A DNA stretch of 64,000 nucleotides from Cohnella herbarum (GCF_012849095.1 NZ_CP051680.1:2914001-2978000), one strand, 5' to 3'. Shown: positions 35,686-45,626, counted from the stretch's first letter. Numbers and translations are program-made. Notes: a model not told the origin generated them from the letters alone.

Positions 35686-38382
35686 TTACTGAATCTGCCA
35701 CTGTTGGTTGCTGCTGTTGCTGTCCGTCCACTGTCCCAATATCGAGTTGTTGCCGGTACGGCCAATGCCGTCCAAGTATAAGCCGGTTTGCCGGTTTTTG
35801 AACCGAACGTTGCTTCCGCTGGTTTCCATGGTCCACTGCTGGTTGTTGCTGCCGCTGTAGGCCCATTGCCCGCAATTGTCTCCGTTGCCGGTTCGCGCCA
35901 TGCCGTCTAGATACAAACCGGTTTGCCGGTTTTTGATCAGCACGTAGCTACCCGCCGTTTCGATCGTCCATTGTTGATTATTGGAACTGCTGGAGCCCCA
36001 TTGGGTCGTATCGGCGCCATTATTGGTGGATCCCGCACCGTCGATATAAAGACCGGTAGCTACGTTGCGAAGCTTGACGTAAGCGGAAGACCCGCCGCCG
36101 CTCACCCTTACAAGCGAAGCGGATTCTGAAGAACGGTTCCCCTGTGCGTCCACGATGTATAATTTGTAATTGCCCGCCGTCTGAGGAGCGGCGATCGAGG
36201 TTGCGTTCCCGTTCGCTCTTGTCATGGAGGCGCCCTCCGCGAAGCTCGTCATTCCCGAAGGCGCAAGCCAGACGGATTTGCCCGCGTCTCCCGCGGATCG
36301 GATGCCGATCGTAGCCGAAGCTCCGACGAACACGCTGGCGGGAAGAACGAAATCCTGCAAGGCCATGCGTGACTCCGTCGCAACATCCCGGTAAGCGTCT
36401 TCCACGCCGGCGTTAAGCGCGATGTTATAGGCTTGGATAGGCCATACGTTATCGGAATAAGCGCCGACGGCGTTAATGATGCTGTTCGGAAGATTGAAAT
36501 TGGAAATCTTGTTGACCGTCGCGTAATTTTGCGTGAAGTTCAAATCGTGCTTGCTGCCCCAATCGTCGGAATTCAGCGTCCAGGTAACGCCCGAATTAAT
36601 ATTCAAGACGTTATTCTGTATGGCGATATACGCGGAGCCCTCGTCCGGATGCATCCCGTATTTGTGCCCAGCCGGCACGCCCCGAATATAGTTATTGGAA
36701 ATGACGGTGTTCGGCTGGCTGCCGAGCGTGTAGATCGGGGCGGTATCGTCCAAGATTTGCACCGTGTCGATAAATTGGTTGTAGCTGATATTGTTGTTCT
36801 GAGCGGTCATCGTCGGGTTGCCCGGGCTCACCGAACCGGATGCGCCGTTGAAATTCCACCAGCCCCAGCCGAGGGAAATGCCTGCCCAAGGCGCTTTCTC
36901 GATGACGTTTCGCTGGAAATTCAACATATTCACAAAATAGCCCGAGACCGCCGCGCTGCCGTTGAACAATACCGCGGAGTCGTAAATATAGTTGTTTTTG
37001 ATATCGATATTTTGGCTAACGCCTTCTTCTCCAGCCGAATATTTCTCACGGTTCGAAGAGGTGTAATCCCCGATATAGACGTGCTGTGGATGACCCACAT
37101 TGACGGCGGATCCGCCGATATCGCTTATCGAATTGCCGACCAACCGAGAGTTTTTGACATCGTTGATTAGAGAGATACCGTCGGCGCCGGTATGCTTTGC
37201 CGTATTTCTCTCCATTTGAATGCCGTCCGCATTCGAGATTTGGACAATGCCGGGCATGACATCCAAATTCCGATATTGATAAACATGGAAATTTTGTTTG
37301 GCATAAGCGCTGTTCGTAAGATTTCCTTGTTGAGCCTGCTTGTACGCGGAGCCGTCGACATTGGTCAGGTTCCAATCGGAATGCAGCAGCGTGATGCCCG
37401 TGAACGTCAGATTACGAACGCGGTTGCTCGTGGAAATGCCCTTAATGTTTAGGATCGTTTCAACGTTGTTTGGCGCGAACACCGTGGCCGTCGTCAAGTT
37501 CTCGGAAGAGCTTTTATAGTAATACACCGTTTGATTGGCACGATCGAAAAAAAACTCTCCCGGCGCGTCCAGGAATTCGTAGGCGTTCATAAGCTTGTGG
37601 CTTCCGTTGATTTGGAAGTTGCCGTTGAATGCTCCCTGGGCTATAGCCGCTCCCGGCTGCTGGAACAGGGCCACTCGATTGGATCCGTTAACCGTCACTT
37701 GACGAACGCCGACGATGGATGTAGTCCAAGTCGTACGCGTTTCGATCTCGATATCGCTTTGATTGGCGGCGATCGCCGGGAAATCGCTCAGACTGTATTT
37801 GGCTCCGTCGCACTGGGAACCCGATTCCCAAGCCCAAGAGGCTTGCCCGGCCGTCACGTTGTAAGTCCCGTAACATCCCGCGGAGCTGACGGATTTGGCG
37901 GCCATCACCGCCCTTTTGTCATTCACGTACAACGCGCGCAGCTTGTTGCCGCGTGTTAGCGGCGCTTTCCAGATGTTTCCGCCGTGCAAAGTCCAGCCGG
38001 TAACTTGGACACCTCCGTTCAAGATCGGAGTCTCGTTCGGATACGCTTGATAGAGGATGCGATACCCATTCGTACCGGAGTCGTTAGGCGCGAAGTCGAT
38101 TGAACCCGTCACCGGATAGTTACCTCCGCGAAGGTACACAATGATATCGCCCGTCATGCTGCCGTTGATCGTTCGTACAATGTCCCTCGCGCGCTGCACG
38201 GTTTTGAACGGCGCTCCAATCGTGCCCGGATTCGCATCATTGCCGTCGGGCGAAACATAATACTCGGCTTGAGTCGCGGCCGATGCCGGAGCAGGTAACG
38301 CTACGCTTGCTAACAATAATGTCGTGATTAATAATCCCACCGCAAAGGTCAGCCATCTTTCGCGCCAAATACTTGACAACAT
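35686..38382 (-). CDS. Secreted right-handed beta-helix protein with ricin-type lectin tail
   Basis: 898 residues from ATG 38382, preceded by AAGGAGG; the longer frame has no ribosome site. A signal peptide is cleaved after about A35 (PAPASA). Then YYVSPDGNDANPGTIGAPF opens a right-handed parallel beta-helix to about 650, with DAPGEFFFDRANQTVYYY as in GH141-like and related beta-helix glycoside hydrolases. A linker follows. The last 131 residues are three QxW-type repeats of a ricin-type beta-trefoil that bind polysaccharide. It is likely an extracellular plant-polysaccharide hydrolase; exact activity unknown. Its promoter carries a cre site and an element shared with the 41.9-kb importer operon. 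Confidence 0.85.
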   Translation of the reverse strand: MLSSIWRERWLTFAVGLLITTLLLASVALPAPASAATQAEYYVSPDGNDANPGTIGAPFKTVQRARDIVRTINGSMTGDIIVYLRGGNYPVTGSIDFAPNDSGTNGYRILYQAYPNETPILNGGVQVTGWTLHGGNIWKAPLTRGNKLRALYVNDKRAVMAAKSVSSAGCYGTYNVTAGQASWAWESGSQCDGAKYSLSDFPAIAANQSDIEIETRTTWTTSIVGVRQVTVNGSNRVALFQQPGAAIAQGAFNGNFQINGSHKLMNAYEFLDAPGEFFFDRANQTVYYYKSSSENLTTATVFAPNNVETILNIKGISTSNRVRNLTFTGITLLHSDWNLTNVDGSAYKQAQQGNLTNSAYAKQNFHVYQYRNLDVMPGIVQISNADGIQMERNTAKHTGADGISLINDVKNSRLVGNSISDIGGSAVNVGHPQHVYIGDYTSSNREKYSAGEEGVSQNIDIKNNYIYDSAVLFNGSAAVSGYFVNMLNFQRNVIEKAPWAGISLGWGWWNFNGASGSVSPGNPTMTAQNNNISYNQFIDTVQILDDTAPIYTLGSQPNTVISNNYIRGVPAGHKYGMHPDEGSAYIAIQNNVLNINSGVTWTLNSDDWGSKHDLNFTQNYATVNKISNFNLPNSIINAVGAYSDNVWPIQAYNIALNAGVEDAYRDVATESRMALQDFVLPASVFVGASATIGIRSAGDAGKSVWLAPSGMTSFAEGASMTRANGNATSIAAPQTAGNYKLYIVDAQGNRSSESASLVRVSGGGSSAYVKLRNVATGLYIDGAGSTNNGADTTQWGSSSSNNQQWTIETAGSYVLIKNRQTGLYLDGMARTGNGDNCGQWAYSGSNNQQWTMETSGSNVRFKNRQTGLYLDGIGRTGNNSILGQWTDSNSSNQQWQIQ
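35689..36081 (-). repeat. Three tandem ricin-type (QxW) repeats
   Basis: Three units of about 45 codons, each with NRQTGLYLDG-like and NNQQW motifs, encode a beta-trefoil lectin domain (CBM13-like). Confidence 0.8.
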
Positions 38383-38580
38383 ATTATTACCTCCTTGGAT
38401 ATTGAAATTCGAAACAGACCGCATATACAAACCTATTAAGCTTGCTCTAATCCCCCCTCCGTAGCTTTGCATCAACGGACCCTTTCGTCCGGGCCGTCCA
38501 TTCATGCTCACTTCCCCGTTAAGCGTTCTTAATTCTCTCGCCCTAACTTCTCAGCGCCGCCATCTAGTTGTTTTTAACAA

Positions 38581-38642
38581 TGTAAGCGGTAACATAGCCA
38601 TTGTAGGATTTTCCTCAAATTTAATACAGAGATTATTCTCTG
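38581..38642 (-). promoter_or_regulatory. Promoter A: activator-like element, -10 and cre site
   Basis: Within 38383-38753 no gene is present. Going leftward: inverted repeat CAGAGA-N4-TCTCTG (38627-38642), 21 bases, a -10 TACAAT (38600-38605), then the perfect cre TGTAAGCGGTAACA (38581-38594, + strand). The same parts with the same 21-base spacing occur at 41967-42033. The element would lie about -33 to -48, where an activator contacts polymerase. Confidence 0.65.
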
Positions 38643-38705
38643 GTCGGAAGGAATTTTATAGGAAGATTACAAATTGGCGTTGCAAGAGAAATCACGATTC
38701 TAAAA

Positions 38706-38735
38706 CGAAAAAAGACGCCCAAGCGGCGTCTCTTT
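38706..38735 (-). terminator. Terminator of the 38.8-41.9 kb importer operon
   Basis: On the minus strand AGACGCC-gctt-GGGCGTCT (38713-38731) is followed by TTTTTTCG. It lies 20 bases after the last permease gene. Confidence 0.85.
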
Positions 38736-38753
38736 CAAAGCATGCTCTGATCA

Positions 38754-39566
38754 TTATTTTAAAATTGCGCCTGCCGTTAACGCGTTCTCAATCTTCTCGT
38801 TGCCGACCATGTATACGATGATCATCGGTAAACTCGATAGAAACATTGTCGCCCCGATCAGACCCCAATCGGAAACGCCGACGTTTACGAAAAAACTAAG
38901 CAATCCGACGGTCAGCGGCCTGAATTGGTCTCTGGAAGCAACGATGAAGGCAAGCGGAAATTCGTTCCAAATGCGAATGAATATGAGAACGCATTGCGTC
39001 ACGAGCGCAGGCATGATTATCGGAAATATGATTTTAAAGAATGCCTGATAGACGTTCGTTCCGTCTATACACGCCGCTTCTTCCAATTCCTTGGGCAGAG
39101 AACGAAGGAATGCGTATAACATGAGCACGCAGGAAGCAATTGCGAACCCGGAGTACGGCAATATGAGACCTAAATAACTATTTTTCAGGTGCAATAGTTT
39201 TATTAACTGAAATAAAGGAATGACAACAACTTCGATAGGAACGATTAATCCCATAGATACATAGAACAACACCGACGTATTAAATTTCCATTGCATTCGG
39301 CTTAAGCAATAAGCAAGCATGCTGCCCGTCGTCAACGTAATAACGATCGTGCCTAATGTATAAATCAAGCTATTCTCTAAATAGGTAAAATAATTATACT
39401 TGGATAATGCTTCTCCAAAGCTACCCCATCTCCAGGATTGCGGGATGCCGAATGGATTACTGTAAGCTTCGCTTTTTGACTTTAGCGACATCGTGATCAT
39501 CCAGTAGAGGGGGAAAAGGAATGTGCAACCCACAGCTACCCAAAATATGCGGCTCATATATTTCAT
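38754..39566 (-). CDS. Carbohydrate ABC transporter permease, MalG/UgpE type
   Basis: 270 residues, six transmembrane helices, EAA loop EEAACIDGTNVYQAFFKIIFP. It belongs to the shorter MalG-like branch rather than the LplC branch. It pairs with the MalF-like protein 14 bases upstream. GAGGAAC precedes the ATG. Last gene of its operon, followed by a terminator. Confidence 0.9.
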   Translation of the reverse strand: MKYMSRIFWVAVGCTFLFPLYWMITMSLKSKSEAYSNPFGIPQSWRWGSFGEALSKYNYFTYLENSLIYTLGTIVITLTTGSMLAYCLSRMQWKFNTSVLFYVSMGLIVPIEVVVIPLFQLIKLLHLKNSYLGLILPYSGFAIASCVLMLYAFLRSLPKELEEAACIDGTNVYQAFFKIIFPIIMPALVTQCVLIFIRIWNEFPLAFIVASRDQFRPLTVGLLSFFVNVGVSDWGLIGATMFLSSLPMIIVYMVGNEKIENALTAGAILK

Positions 39567-39580
39567 GATTAGTTCCTCGC

Positions 39581-40465
39581 TTAGAATTCCAGTTTTTCCC
39601 TAGCAATGAATCGTTGAATGAGAAAGGAGATGACGAGACATTCCACAATAAAGAAAACAGCAATGGCCGTTCCTTTACCGAATTCGGATGTATCGAATGC
39701 TGTATAGTACATCTGATATACGACCGTCCTAGACGTATCGCCGGGTCCGCCCGCCGTCATGACGCGTACGTGCGAATAGAATGCCATGGAGCCCAAGGTA
39801 GACAATATTAATACGTATTTGATTACGTTTTGAAGCAAGGGTATCGTGATTCTTAGGCAGACCTGAACAAAATTGGCACCGTCGATCAGAGCTGCTTCAT
39901 AGTAACTTTTAGGGATCGTTTTAATTCCCGTATAAAATAACATGGCGTTTAGTCCGATATACTGCCACAAAAAAACGAGCCCAATGCTGGGCATCACGGT
40001 TTTCTTCTCCGTTAACCAAGAGTGGGTCCAGGACTCCAAACCGATTGATTTCAATATCGAGTTAAATAAACCCCAATTCGGCTCGTAGAACGCCAGCCAT
40101 ATTTGCGATACGACCGTAACCGACAATATAGCGGGAAACATAGCTGCCGATTTAAAAAAACGACGAAGCTTCGGCGTTTGAACTTCCATAAAAAGCGCGA
40201 GCATCATGGAAAGGGGTATCCCTAGCAACAATGAAATGCCTACGATCAGATAAGTATTCTTATGAGCCTTCCAGAAAGAGGGAGAAGCGATTACATCTTT
40301 GTAATTTTCCAAACCGACAAAACCCATACTCCTAAAACCGTCATGCTTCTGCAAACTCATCCAAATTTCCGGCAATAGCGGGTAAACGCAAAACACGGTA
40401 AACAATAGTAACGCAGGCGAAGCAAACACAAATATGGATGTCTTTGTGCTGAAATACTTGTTCAT
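39581..40465 (-). CDS. Carbohydrate ABC transporter permease, MalF/UgpA type
   Basis: 294 residues from ATG 40465 (MNKYFSTKTS), with GGTGGAG just upstream; a GTG four codons earlier is the alternative. Six membrane helices, EAA loop EAALIDGANFVQVCLRITIP, and VMTAGGPGDTSRTVVYQMY in the last loop mark it as the MalF/UgpA partner. A stem-loop (40493-40525) lies between it and the binding-protein gene. Confidence 0.9.
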   Translation of the reverse strand: MNKYFSTKTSIFVFASPALLLFTVFCVYPLLPEIWMSLQKHDGFRSMGFVGLENYKDVIASPSFWKAHKNTYLIVGISLLLGIPLSMMLALFMEVQTPKLRRFFKSAAMFPAILSVTVVSQIWLAFYEPNWGLFNSILKSIGLESWTHSWLTEKKTVMPSIGLVFLWQYIGLNAMLFYTGIKTIPKSYYEAALIDGANFVQVCLRITIPLLQNVIKYVLILSTLGSMAFYSHVRVMTAGGPGDTSRTVVYQMYYTAFDTSEFGKGTAIAVFFIVECLVISFLIQRFIAREKLEF

Positions 40466-40492
40466 GGCGCTCTCCACCGTCTGTTTTTATTC

Positions 40493-40525
40493 GTGTCCCC
40501 TCAGGTTTAGTTTCCGAGGGGATAC
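40493..40525 (-). other. Intercistronic stem-loop between binding protein and permease
   Basis: gtgtcccctc pairs with gaggggatac (40493-40502 with 40516-40525, one G-U pair) in the 80-base gap. No T-run is present. It is the third of four such elements in the window. Confidence 0.6.
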
Positions 40526-40547
40526 GGATTGTCGTTTAATCGGATGC

Positions 40548-41918
40548 CTAATTATCGAACCACGTATTCTCGCTCCAGATCTTGCCCATGGCCGCGATGA
40601 AATCATCGGTTGCGTATTCGCCCGTCAACAAATTAGCTCCTTGGCTCGACAGCTCTGCCGATGTCCGCGCGTCTAATGAGTTAAGGGCCAACGAAGCAAT
40701 CTTGTTAGGGATAGGATTATACCAGTCGACAAACTTCTGCATAAGAGGACTTCTATCCATTGCCGGGTTACCCGTGTTCAAAGAAATCGGCGCTCCGGTA
40801 GATTCGAAATACAGCGCATCCGCCATGGCCAGGTACTCGGCCAACTTGACCGCTTCTTCGGGATACTTGGTTTTTGCGCTAACCGCATATCCGTTCAACG
40901 GAGAACCCCAGAACTGTACGTTTTTGGTAGGGTCGTATTTATCGCTCGCGCTCGGGAACGGGAAGAAATCAACCGAATCGTCTTTCGCCAAATTCGGCAG
41001 CTCCCATGTGAACATCCAGAGCATGGCCGCCCTTTTCGAAGTAAACATCTCCATGGCCGGACCATAGTCCAGATTGGCAATTCCATCGGGGAATACGCCT
41101 TCCTTGGCTAGTTGCTCGATACGCGCAACCCCTGCTTTGACCGATGGATTGTTGAAATCGGTCTTGTTGCTCACGAGGTCGGACATCGCTTGCGGGTCTC
41201 CGATTTGGATCATTTGCTGCAGCATATAGAGCTTCGGTCCCCAACCGTCTTTACCGGGAGTAACTGCAGGGACCATATCTTTGCTTTTAAGCGTTTTCGA
41301 TATTTGAATTAGTTCGTCGAACGTTGTCGGCACTTGCACGCCTGCTTGCTCGAACATGTCTTTGTGATAGAAAATGACCGGCGTGAAATACGTGTCCGCT
41401 CCGGATGATAAACTGTAAATCTTCCCATCAACATGCTTTAATGCGTCAGGCACCGAATATTTGCCCAAGAAACCGTCTGTCGTGATGTGCGAAGTTAAAT
41501 CCAATATGCTGCCTGTGCTTTTCAATGGCGTAAAGTAGCCAGCGTCGTTCCAGAATACGTCAGGCATATCGCCCGAAGAGTTTAATGTTTTCAATTTGTT
41601 CGCCATATCTTCGCCGCCGCCGCCCGGTTCGAATTCGACTTCAAGGTTAGGAAACGCGCTGGCGATGTTCGGTTTAATGAACTTCTCCATAATGTTATTG
41701 CGATTCTCGTCCGTCGTGATCGTAATGACTCTCATTTTGATTTTCTTTTCGTTCGAAACGCTTTCCGTGTTCCCTGCCGAGCTCTCCAAGCTCGCGGCAG
41801 GTGTTGTTGTTTCGGACGGTTGTTTCGACGCTGATTCATTCCCGTTGCCGCATGCCGCTGCAACTAGGAGAACCCCCGCCAAGAGAACCATGCCCGTTAC
41901 CTTTGACGCCTTTGCCAT
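40548..41918 (-). CDS. Sugar-binding lipoprotein, MalE/UgpB type
   Basis: 456 residues with a lipoprotein signal ending VAAAC (C23), a Ser/Thr/Glu-rich linker to about residue 55, and the family 1 binding fold (GDMPDVFWNDAGYF, then AAMLWMFTWELPNL). It captures mono- or oligosaccharides for the MalF/MalG-type pair downstream. GGGGGTAAAAGA precedes the ATG. Its promoter (B) shares an activator-like element with the secreted beta-helix gene, so both should respond to the same regulator, probably the kinase/regulator pair at 42121-45538. Confidence 0.9.
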   Translation of the reverse strand: MAKASKVTGMVLLAGVLLVAAACGNGNESASKQPSETTTPAASLESSAGNTESVSNEKKIKMRVITITTDENRNNIMEKFIKPNIASAFPNLEVEFEPGGGGEDMANKLKTLNSSGDMPDVFWNDAGYFTPLKSTGSILDLTSHITTDGFLGKYSVPDALKHVDGKIYSLSSGADTYFTPVIFYHKDMFEQAGVQVPTTFDELIQISKTLKSKDMVPAVTPGKDGWGPKLYMLQQMIQIGDPQAMSDLVSNKTDFNNPSVKAGVARIEQLAKEGVFPDGIANLDYGPAMEMFTSKRAAMLWMFTWELPNLAKDDSVDFFPFPSASDKYDPTKNVQFWGSPLNGYAVSAKTKYPEEAVKLAEYLAMADALYFESTGAPISLNTGNPAMDRSPLMQKFVDWYNPIPNKIASLALNSLDARTSAELSSQGANLLTGEYATDDFIAAMGKIWSENTWFDN

Positions 41919-41966
41919 TCTTTTACCCCCTAATATTTAAGTAGTATCCGGTTGACACGATTAATT

Positions 41967-42033
41967 TGAAAGCGGTATCAACCTAGGTAAATTGTACGAA
42001 TTCCCACTATTTTAGTACAGAGACTATTCTCGG
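41967..42033 (-). promoter_or_regulatory. Promoter B: activator-like element, -10 and cre site
   Basis: On the minus strand an element CCGAGAATAGTCTCTG (42018-42033), 21 bases, -10 TACAAT (41991-41996), and cre TGAAAGCGGTATCA (41967-41980, + strand, perfect). The element and a TTCCTTC block upstream of it match promoter A, with equal spacing to the -10. Confidence 0.65.
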
Positions 42034-42120
42034 ACTAGAAGGAAAATTAACGGGGATTACGCAACAAAAATATAGCGGCTCATTTTGTTTTGTATCCTAC
42101 CCTCTGATAGTTACGATCGC

Positions 42121-43728
42121 TTATCGGGTATTGTCCACGTACTTGCTAGGGGTGATTCCCATGTACTTTTTAAAGCATTTACTGAAATAATTAGCATCCG
42201 CGTACCCCACTTGAATGGCCACGACCTGGATGATCTTCTCTCCTTGATCGAATAGCTCCTTCGCCTTAGCGATTCGAAATTCAGTCAGATAGTCATTGAT
42301 TGTAAGAGAGGTTTCCTTCTTGAACACAAAGCATAGATGGTTGTAGTTCATGTGCACGCTCTTGGCGATATCATCAATCCCCAACTCTTCATTGCTGTAA
42401 TGGCTTCGAATATACGACTTAACCTCGTCTATGACTTTCACCGCTCTATTCTGTTTCCTACCATGCGTATGAGCCATTACTTTGAGAATCAAGTTGCTTA
42501 CCCCGCTCTCCAGTTGGCTCAGCGTGTTCATTTGTTGTATGTACAGCAGCATATCCGGCTGGTTTGCATTCTGAAAAACATCTTCAAGGCTTAGCGACGC
42601 CTCGGCTAAAAACTCAATGCAAGTCGATAGGATTTCAATTCCGGCTACGAGCAGCATCTCCATGGATGCGTTTTTGGTGCGAACATCTTGAAAGAAAGAG
42701 GTTAGCCACCCCTCCGTTTCGGAAAGGTTCCCAATACGCATGCACATCAGCAGGCTGCTTCTCTTCTCTACGGAGAACAAGCTAACGTTCATTCTCGATT
42801 CGGCAATCGTCGAATGAACGATGACCTGATTGCCTCCCATAACGAATCGGTGTTTCAAGGCGAATAAAGCTTCTTTATGAGAAACCGATATCGACTCGAT
42901 GCCCGGGTAACCGTTACCAACTCCCACCGTCACCGTAAACGCCAATTTTTGTTGGACCGATTTGCGAATCTCTTCGCAAAGGGCCTCTATATCGTCGAAC
43001 GAACCGTTAGGAGAGCCAACAATCAAGACAAACCTATCGTTGTGATCATAATAATAGGCATACGGATAAGCATTTTGAATATACTCTTGAGCGATATCTT
43101 GTACGGAAAGAGCTAGGATTTGCTTGCTCTCTCCCGAACCAACGCTTTCGATCGAATCAATGTCGATAACGACTACCGCAAAGTACGGAGAATTCAAGTC
43201 TATGCCCAAATACTCCAATCGCTCTTTGACGGATGTCGCTCCTATGGTTCCGTTGCCCTGAAGCCATCCGTTTAACAGTCGATCCTTTAATACAGGTATA
43301 TTTTCTTTGACCTGGTTTTTCAAACTTTCCAATTGCAGTCTTTCGGACTGCTCCTTCTGGATCAACTTTTTGATGTCCTGTAAGGCGCTTTGAAGATCCT
43401 CCTCGTTAATCGGCTTGAGCACATAATTATTTACGCCTAGTTGCATGGCTTGTTTGGCATACACGAATTCGCTATGACCGGTCAATATGATGAATTTCGT
43501 TTCCTTCTCCCGCCGTTTGGCGTTCTGAATGAACTCTATTCCATCCATTATGGGCATATTTATATCGACCAGAACGACATCCGGTTCTATTTCGGACAAT
43601 ATCGCCAACGCTTCTTCTCCATTTTTGGCTTCTCCTGCGATTTGAAAGCCGGACTCCTCCCAAGGCAATGAAACTTTTAATGCTTGCCGAAAATAATATT
43701 CGTCATCGACAATCAACACCTTGAACAT
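42121..43728 (-). CDS. YesN-type response regulator
   Basis: 535 residues: receiver (IVDDE, phosphoacceptor D55 in VVLVDINMPI), a middle domain of about 250 residues resembling a degenerate GGDEF-like fold in large YesN proteins, and a C-terminal AraC HTH. It starts one base after the kinase stop. It is the likely activator of promoters A and B next to it (inference from place and shared element). Confidence 0.9.
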   Translation of the reverse strand: MFKVLIVDDEYYFRQALKVSLPWEESGFQIAGEAKNGEEALAILSEIEPDVVLVDINMPIMDGIEFIQNAKRREKETKFIILTGHSEFVYAKQAMQLGVNNYVLKPINEEDLQSALQDIKKLIQKEQSERLQLESLKNQVKENIPVLKDRLLNGWLQGNGTIGATSVKERLEYLGIDLNSPYFAVVVIDIDSIESVGSGESKQILALSVQDIAQEYIQNAYPYAYYYDHNDRFVLIVGSPNGSFDDIEALCEEIRKSVQQKLAFTVTVGVGNGYPGIESISVSHKEALFALKHRFVMGGNQVIVHSTIAESRMNVSLFSVEKRSSLLMCMRIGNLSETEGWLTSFFQDVRTKNASMEMLLVAGIEILSTCIEFLAEASLSLEDVFQNANQPDMLLYIQQMNTLSQLESGVSNLILKVMAHTHGRKQNRAVKVIDEVKSYIRSHYSNEELGIDDIAKSVHMNYNHLCFVFKKETSLTINDYLTEFRIAKAKELFDQGEKIIQVVAIQVGYADANYFSKCFKKYMGITPSKYVDNTR

Positions 43729-43729
43729 G

Positions 43730-45538
43730 TCAAACCTCCTGTGGAAATAGCATTGGCAGACGAATGATAACCTTAGTATAAGAGCCTAATACGCTTTCTA
43801 TTTCTAAGCCATATCTGTATCCGTACAGCATTACGATGCGATTATGAACGCTTCTTGCCCCAAATCCGTTGCCGGCTTTGACTCCGGCGACCTCCGTTAA
43901 AATAGCCTTTGTTTGAACCTCGTCCATTCCCACGCCATTATCATAAATTTCGATTTGCACGTCCTCGCCGCAACGCTTCCCGGTAATCCGCAATAAACCT
44001 TTTTCCTTATTCATCTTCAGACCATGATAGATAGCATTTTCAACGATTGGCTGCAACGTTAGCTTCGGGATGGAGTACGTCATTATTTCCTCATCGATAT
44101 CCATCGTAAATTGCATATACTCCACGTACCGTAATTGCTGGATTTCCAAATAACTTTCCGTTAACAGCATCTCTTCCCTAATCGAAATCATGTCGTGTCC
44201 TTTACTTAGCGAGATCTTATAGAAATTGGCCATATATTTCGCCGCGGAAATAGCTTCCGTTCTCATATTTAGCTTAATAAGCGATATGATCGTTTCAACC
44301 GTATTATATAAAAAATGAGGTTTCACTTGGGATTGCAATAGTTTAAACTCGATTTCGGCTTTCGTCTTCTGTTTCTCAACATTCTCCGCCATAAGAACTT
44401 CTATTCGGTCCATTAAATTATTGAAGCCTTCGCTTAAATATCCGATTTCATCCGGTGATTGATAAGAGCTTCTGACATTGAGCTCCCCCGTCCGGATTTT
44501 TCTAATCGTCTTGGAAAGTTGGAATATAGGCCTTGTAATAGAACGGGACAATTGAAAAGAAACGACCAACGCGATTAGCAGGCATACAATGCCGATACGA
44601 ATGATTAGTTGGTTAATTTCTTTACGTTCGACCGTTATTTCATCAATAGGGACAACGCTTACAATCGACCACTGCATCGGTTCGAAAAGGTGGGAGGATA
44701 CAAGCACCTTCCGTGCTCCAATCTCCTGTATAAAACTGTTATTCTTTTGAATAGAATTGGGAACCGAAATAGATGTTGTTTCATTAAAGTCCTGATACAA
44801 ATTGGATTTATTCAGGGAAGAAATGATTTTCCCAGCGCGGTCGATAATGTAAAAGTCTCCTCCTTTGTAATTGATTTCGCTTTCATAAATCGATGCGATA
44901 ACCGTTTCTTTAATGTATAGGAACACTCTTCCGATCGTTTTTCCTGTATCCTTGTGTATGACCGTCTTAGATACCGCAAACACGTTGTCTTCCCCTTCGT
45001 ACCGGAATTTGAATTTAATTAACCCTGTCCAGACCGGTAAATAGGTGCGCTCTACGGTTTCGTTAAAGGAGCCGAATACGCGTGCCGCAAACTTATTATC
45101 GGCAAAGCCCACGTCTACCCATTGATCGTTGGCGGTGAGAATGCTTGCGGCTTTGATTTTCGTGTTCGGTTCAACGATATTGCTAATCGTCTCAGACAGC
45201 GTTTTGTTCATCGAAAGATTATTTAATCCTTCGACCGGCTTATAATCAACGTCTCTTTTCGATAAAAAGTCGTTGTATAGCACGCTCTGCAATCTGAATT
45301 CGCTAGCCAATATTTTCGAATAATCCTCGACGGTAAATAGCAAGGTTTGAAGATTGTTGTTGATGAGAACGAGCTCCCGCGATGAATTGTTAACCGCTTT
45401 CTCGATAATTGCTTTTTGCGAGACTATATTGGAGAAGATAGCCAGAATAGAAATAGAAATAACGATAATTAAGATATTGGATATAAATATTTTGTTTTTG
45501 ATGGAAATTCCGTTTAAATATCTTGAAATCACTCTCAT
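43730..45538 (-). CDS. YesM-type sensor histidine kinase (VKPHF variant)
   Basis: 602 residues: transmembrane helices near 18-38 and 310-330, an extracellular dCache-like sensor between them, HAMP, then LQSQVKPHFLYNT with phosphoacceptor H408. The Asn usual before Pro-His is Lys here. The HATPase domain has IYDNGVGMDEVQ. AGAAAGGAA precedes the ATG. It is coupled to the response-regulator gene downstream and cut off from the upstream GH95-like gene by a terminator. Confidence 0.9.
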   Translation of the reverse strand: MRVISRYLNGISIKNKIFISNILIIVISISILAIFSNIVSQKAIIEKAVNNSSRELVLINNNLQTLLFTVEDYSKILASEFRLQSVLYNDFLSKRDVDYKPVEGLNNLSMNKTLSETISNIVEPNTKIKAASILTANDQWVDVGFADNKFAARVFGSFNETVERTYLPVWTGLIKFKFRYEGEDNVFAVSKTVIHKDTGKTIGRVFLYIKETVIASIYESEINYKGGDFYIIDRAGKIISSLNKSNLYQDFNETTSISVPNSIQKNNSFIQEIGARKVLVSSHLFEPMQWSIVSVVPIDEITVERKEINQLIIRIGIVCLLIALVVSFQLSRSITRPIFQLSKTIRKIRTGELNVRSSYQSPDEIGYLSEGFNNLMDRIEVLMAENVEKQKTKAEIEFKLLQSQVKPHFLYNTVETIISLIKLNMRTEAISAAKYMANFYKISLSKGHDMISIREEMLLTESYLEIQQLRYVEYMQFTMDIDEEIMTYSIPKLTLQPIVENAIYHGLKMNKEKGLLRITGKRCGEDVQIEIYDNGVGMDEVQTKAILTEVAGVKAGNGFGARSVHNRIVMLYGYRYGLEIESVLGSYTKVIIRLPMLFPQEV

Positions 45539-45571
45539 TCATTTCCTTTCTGCCCTATTTCGATATGTCAA

Positions 45572-45626
45572 AAGGATGTCCCCTACCATGTGAATCTGCC
45601 TGAGCAGGCTCACAGGGGACATCCTT
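45572..45626 (-). terminator. Terminator after GH95-like gene
   Basis: 13-bp perfect stem aaggatgtcccct/aggggacatcctt (45572-45584 with 45614-45626) with a nested gcctg/caggc hairpin in the loop. On the minus strand a short TTTT follows. It ends the 52.4-45.7 kb operon. Confidence 0.75.
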
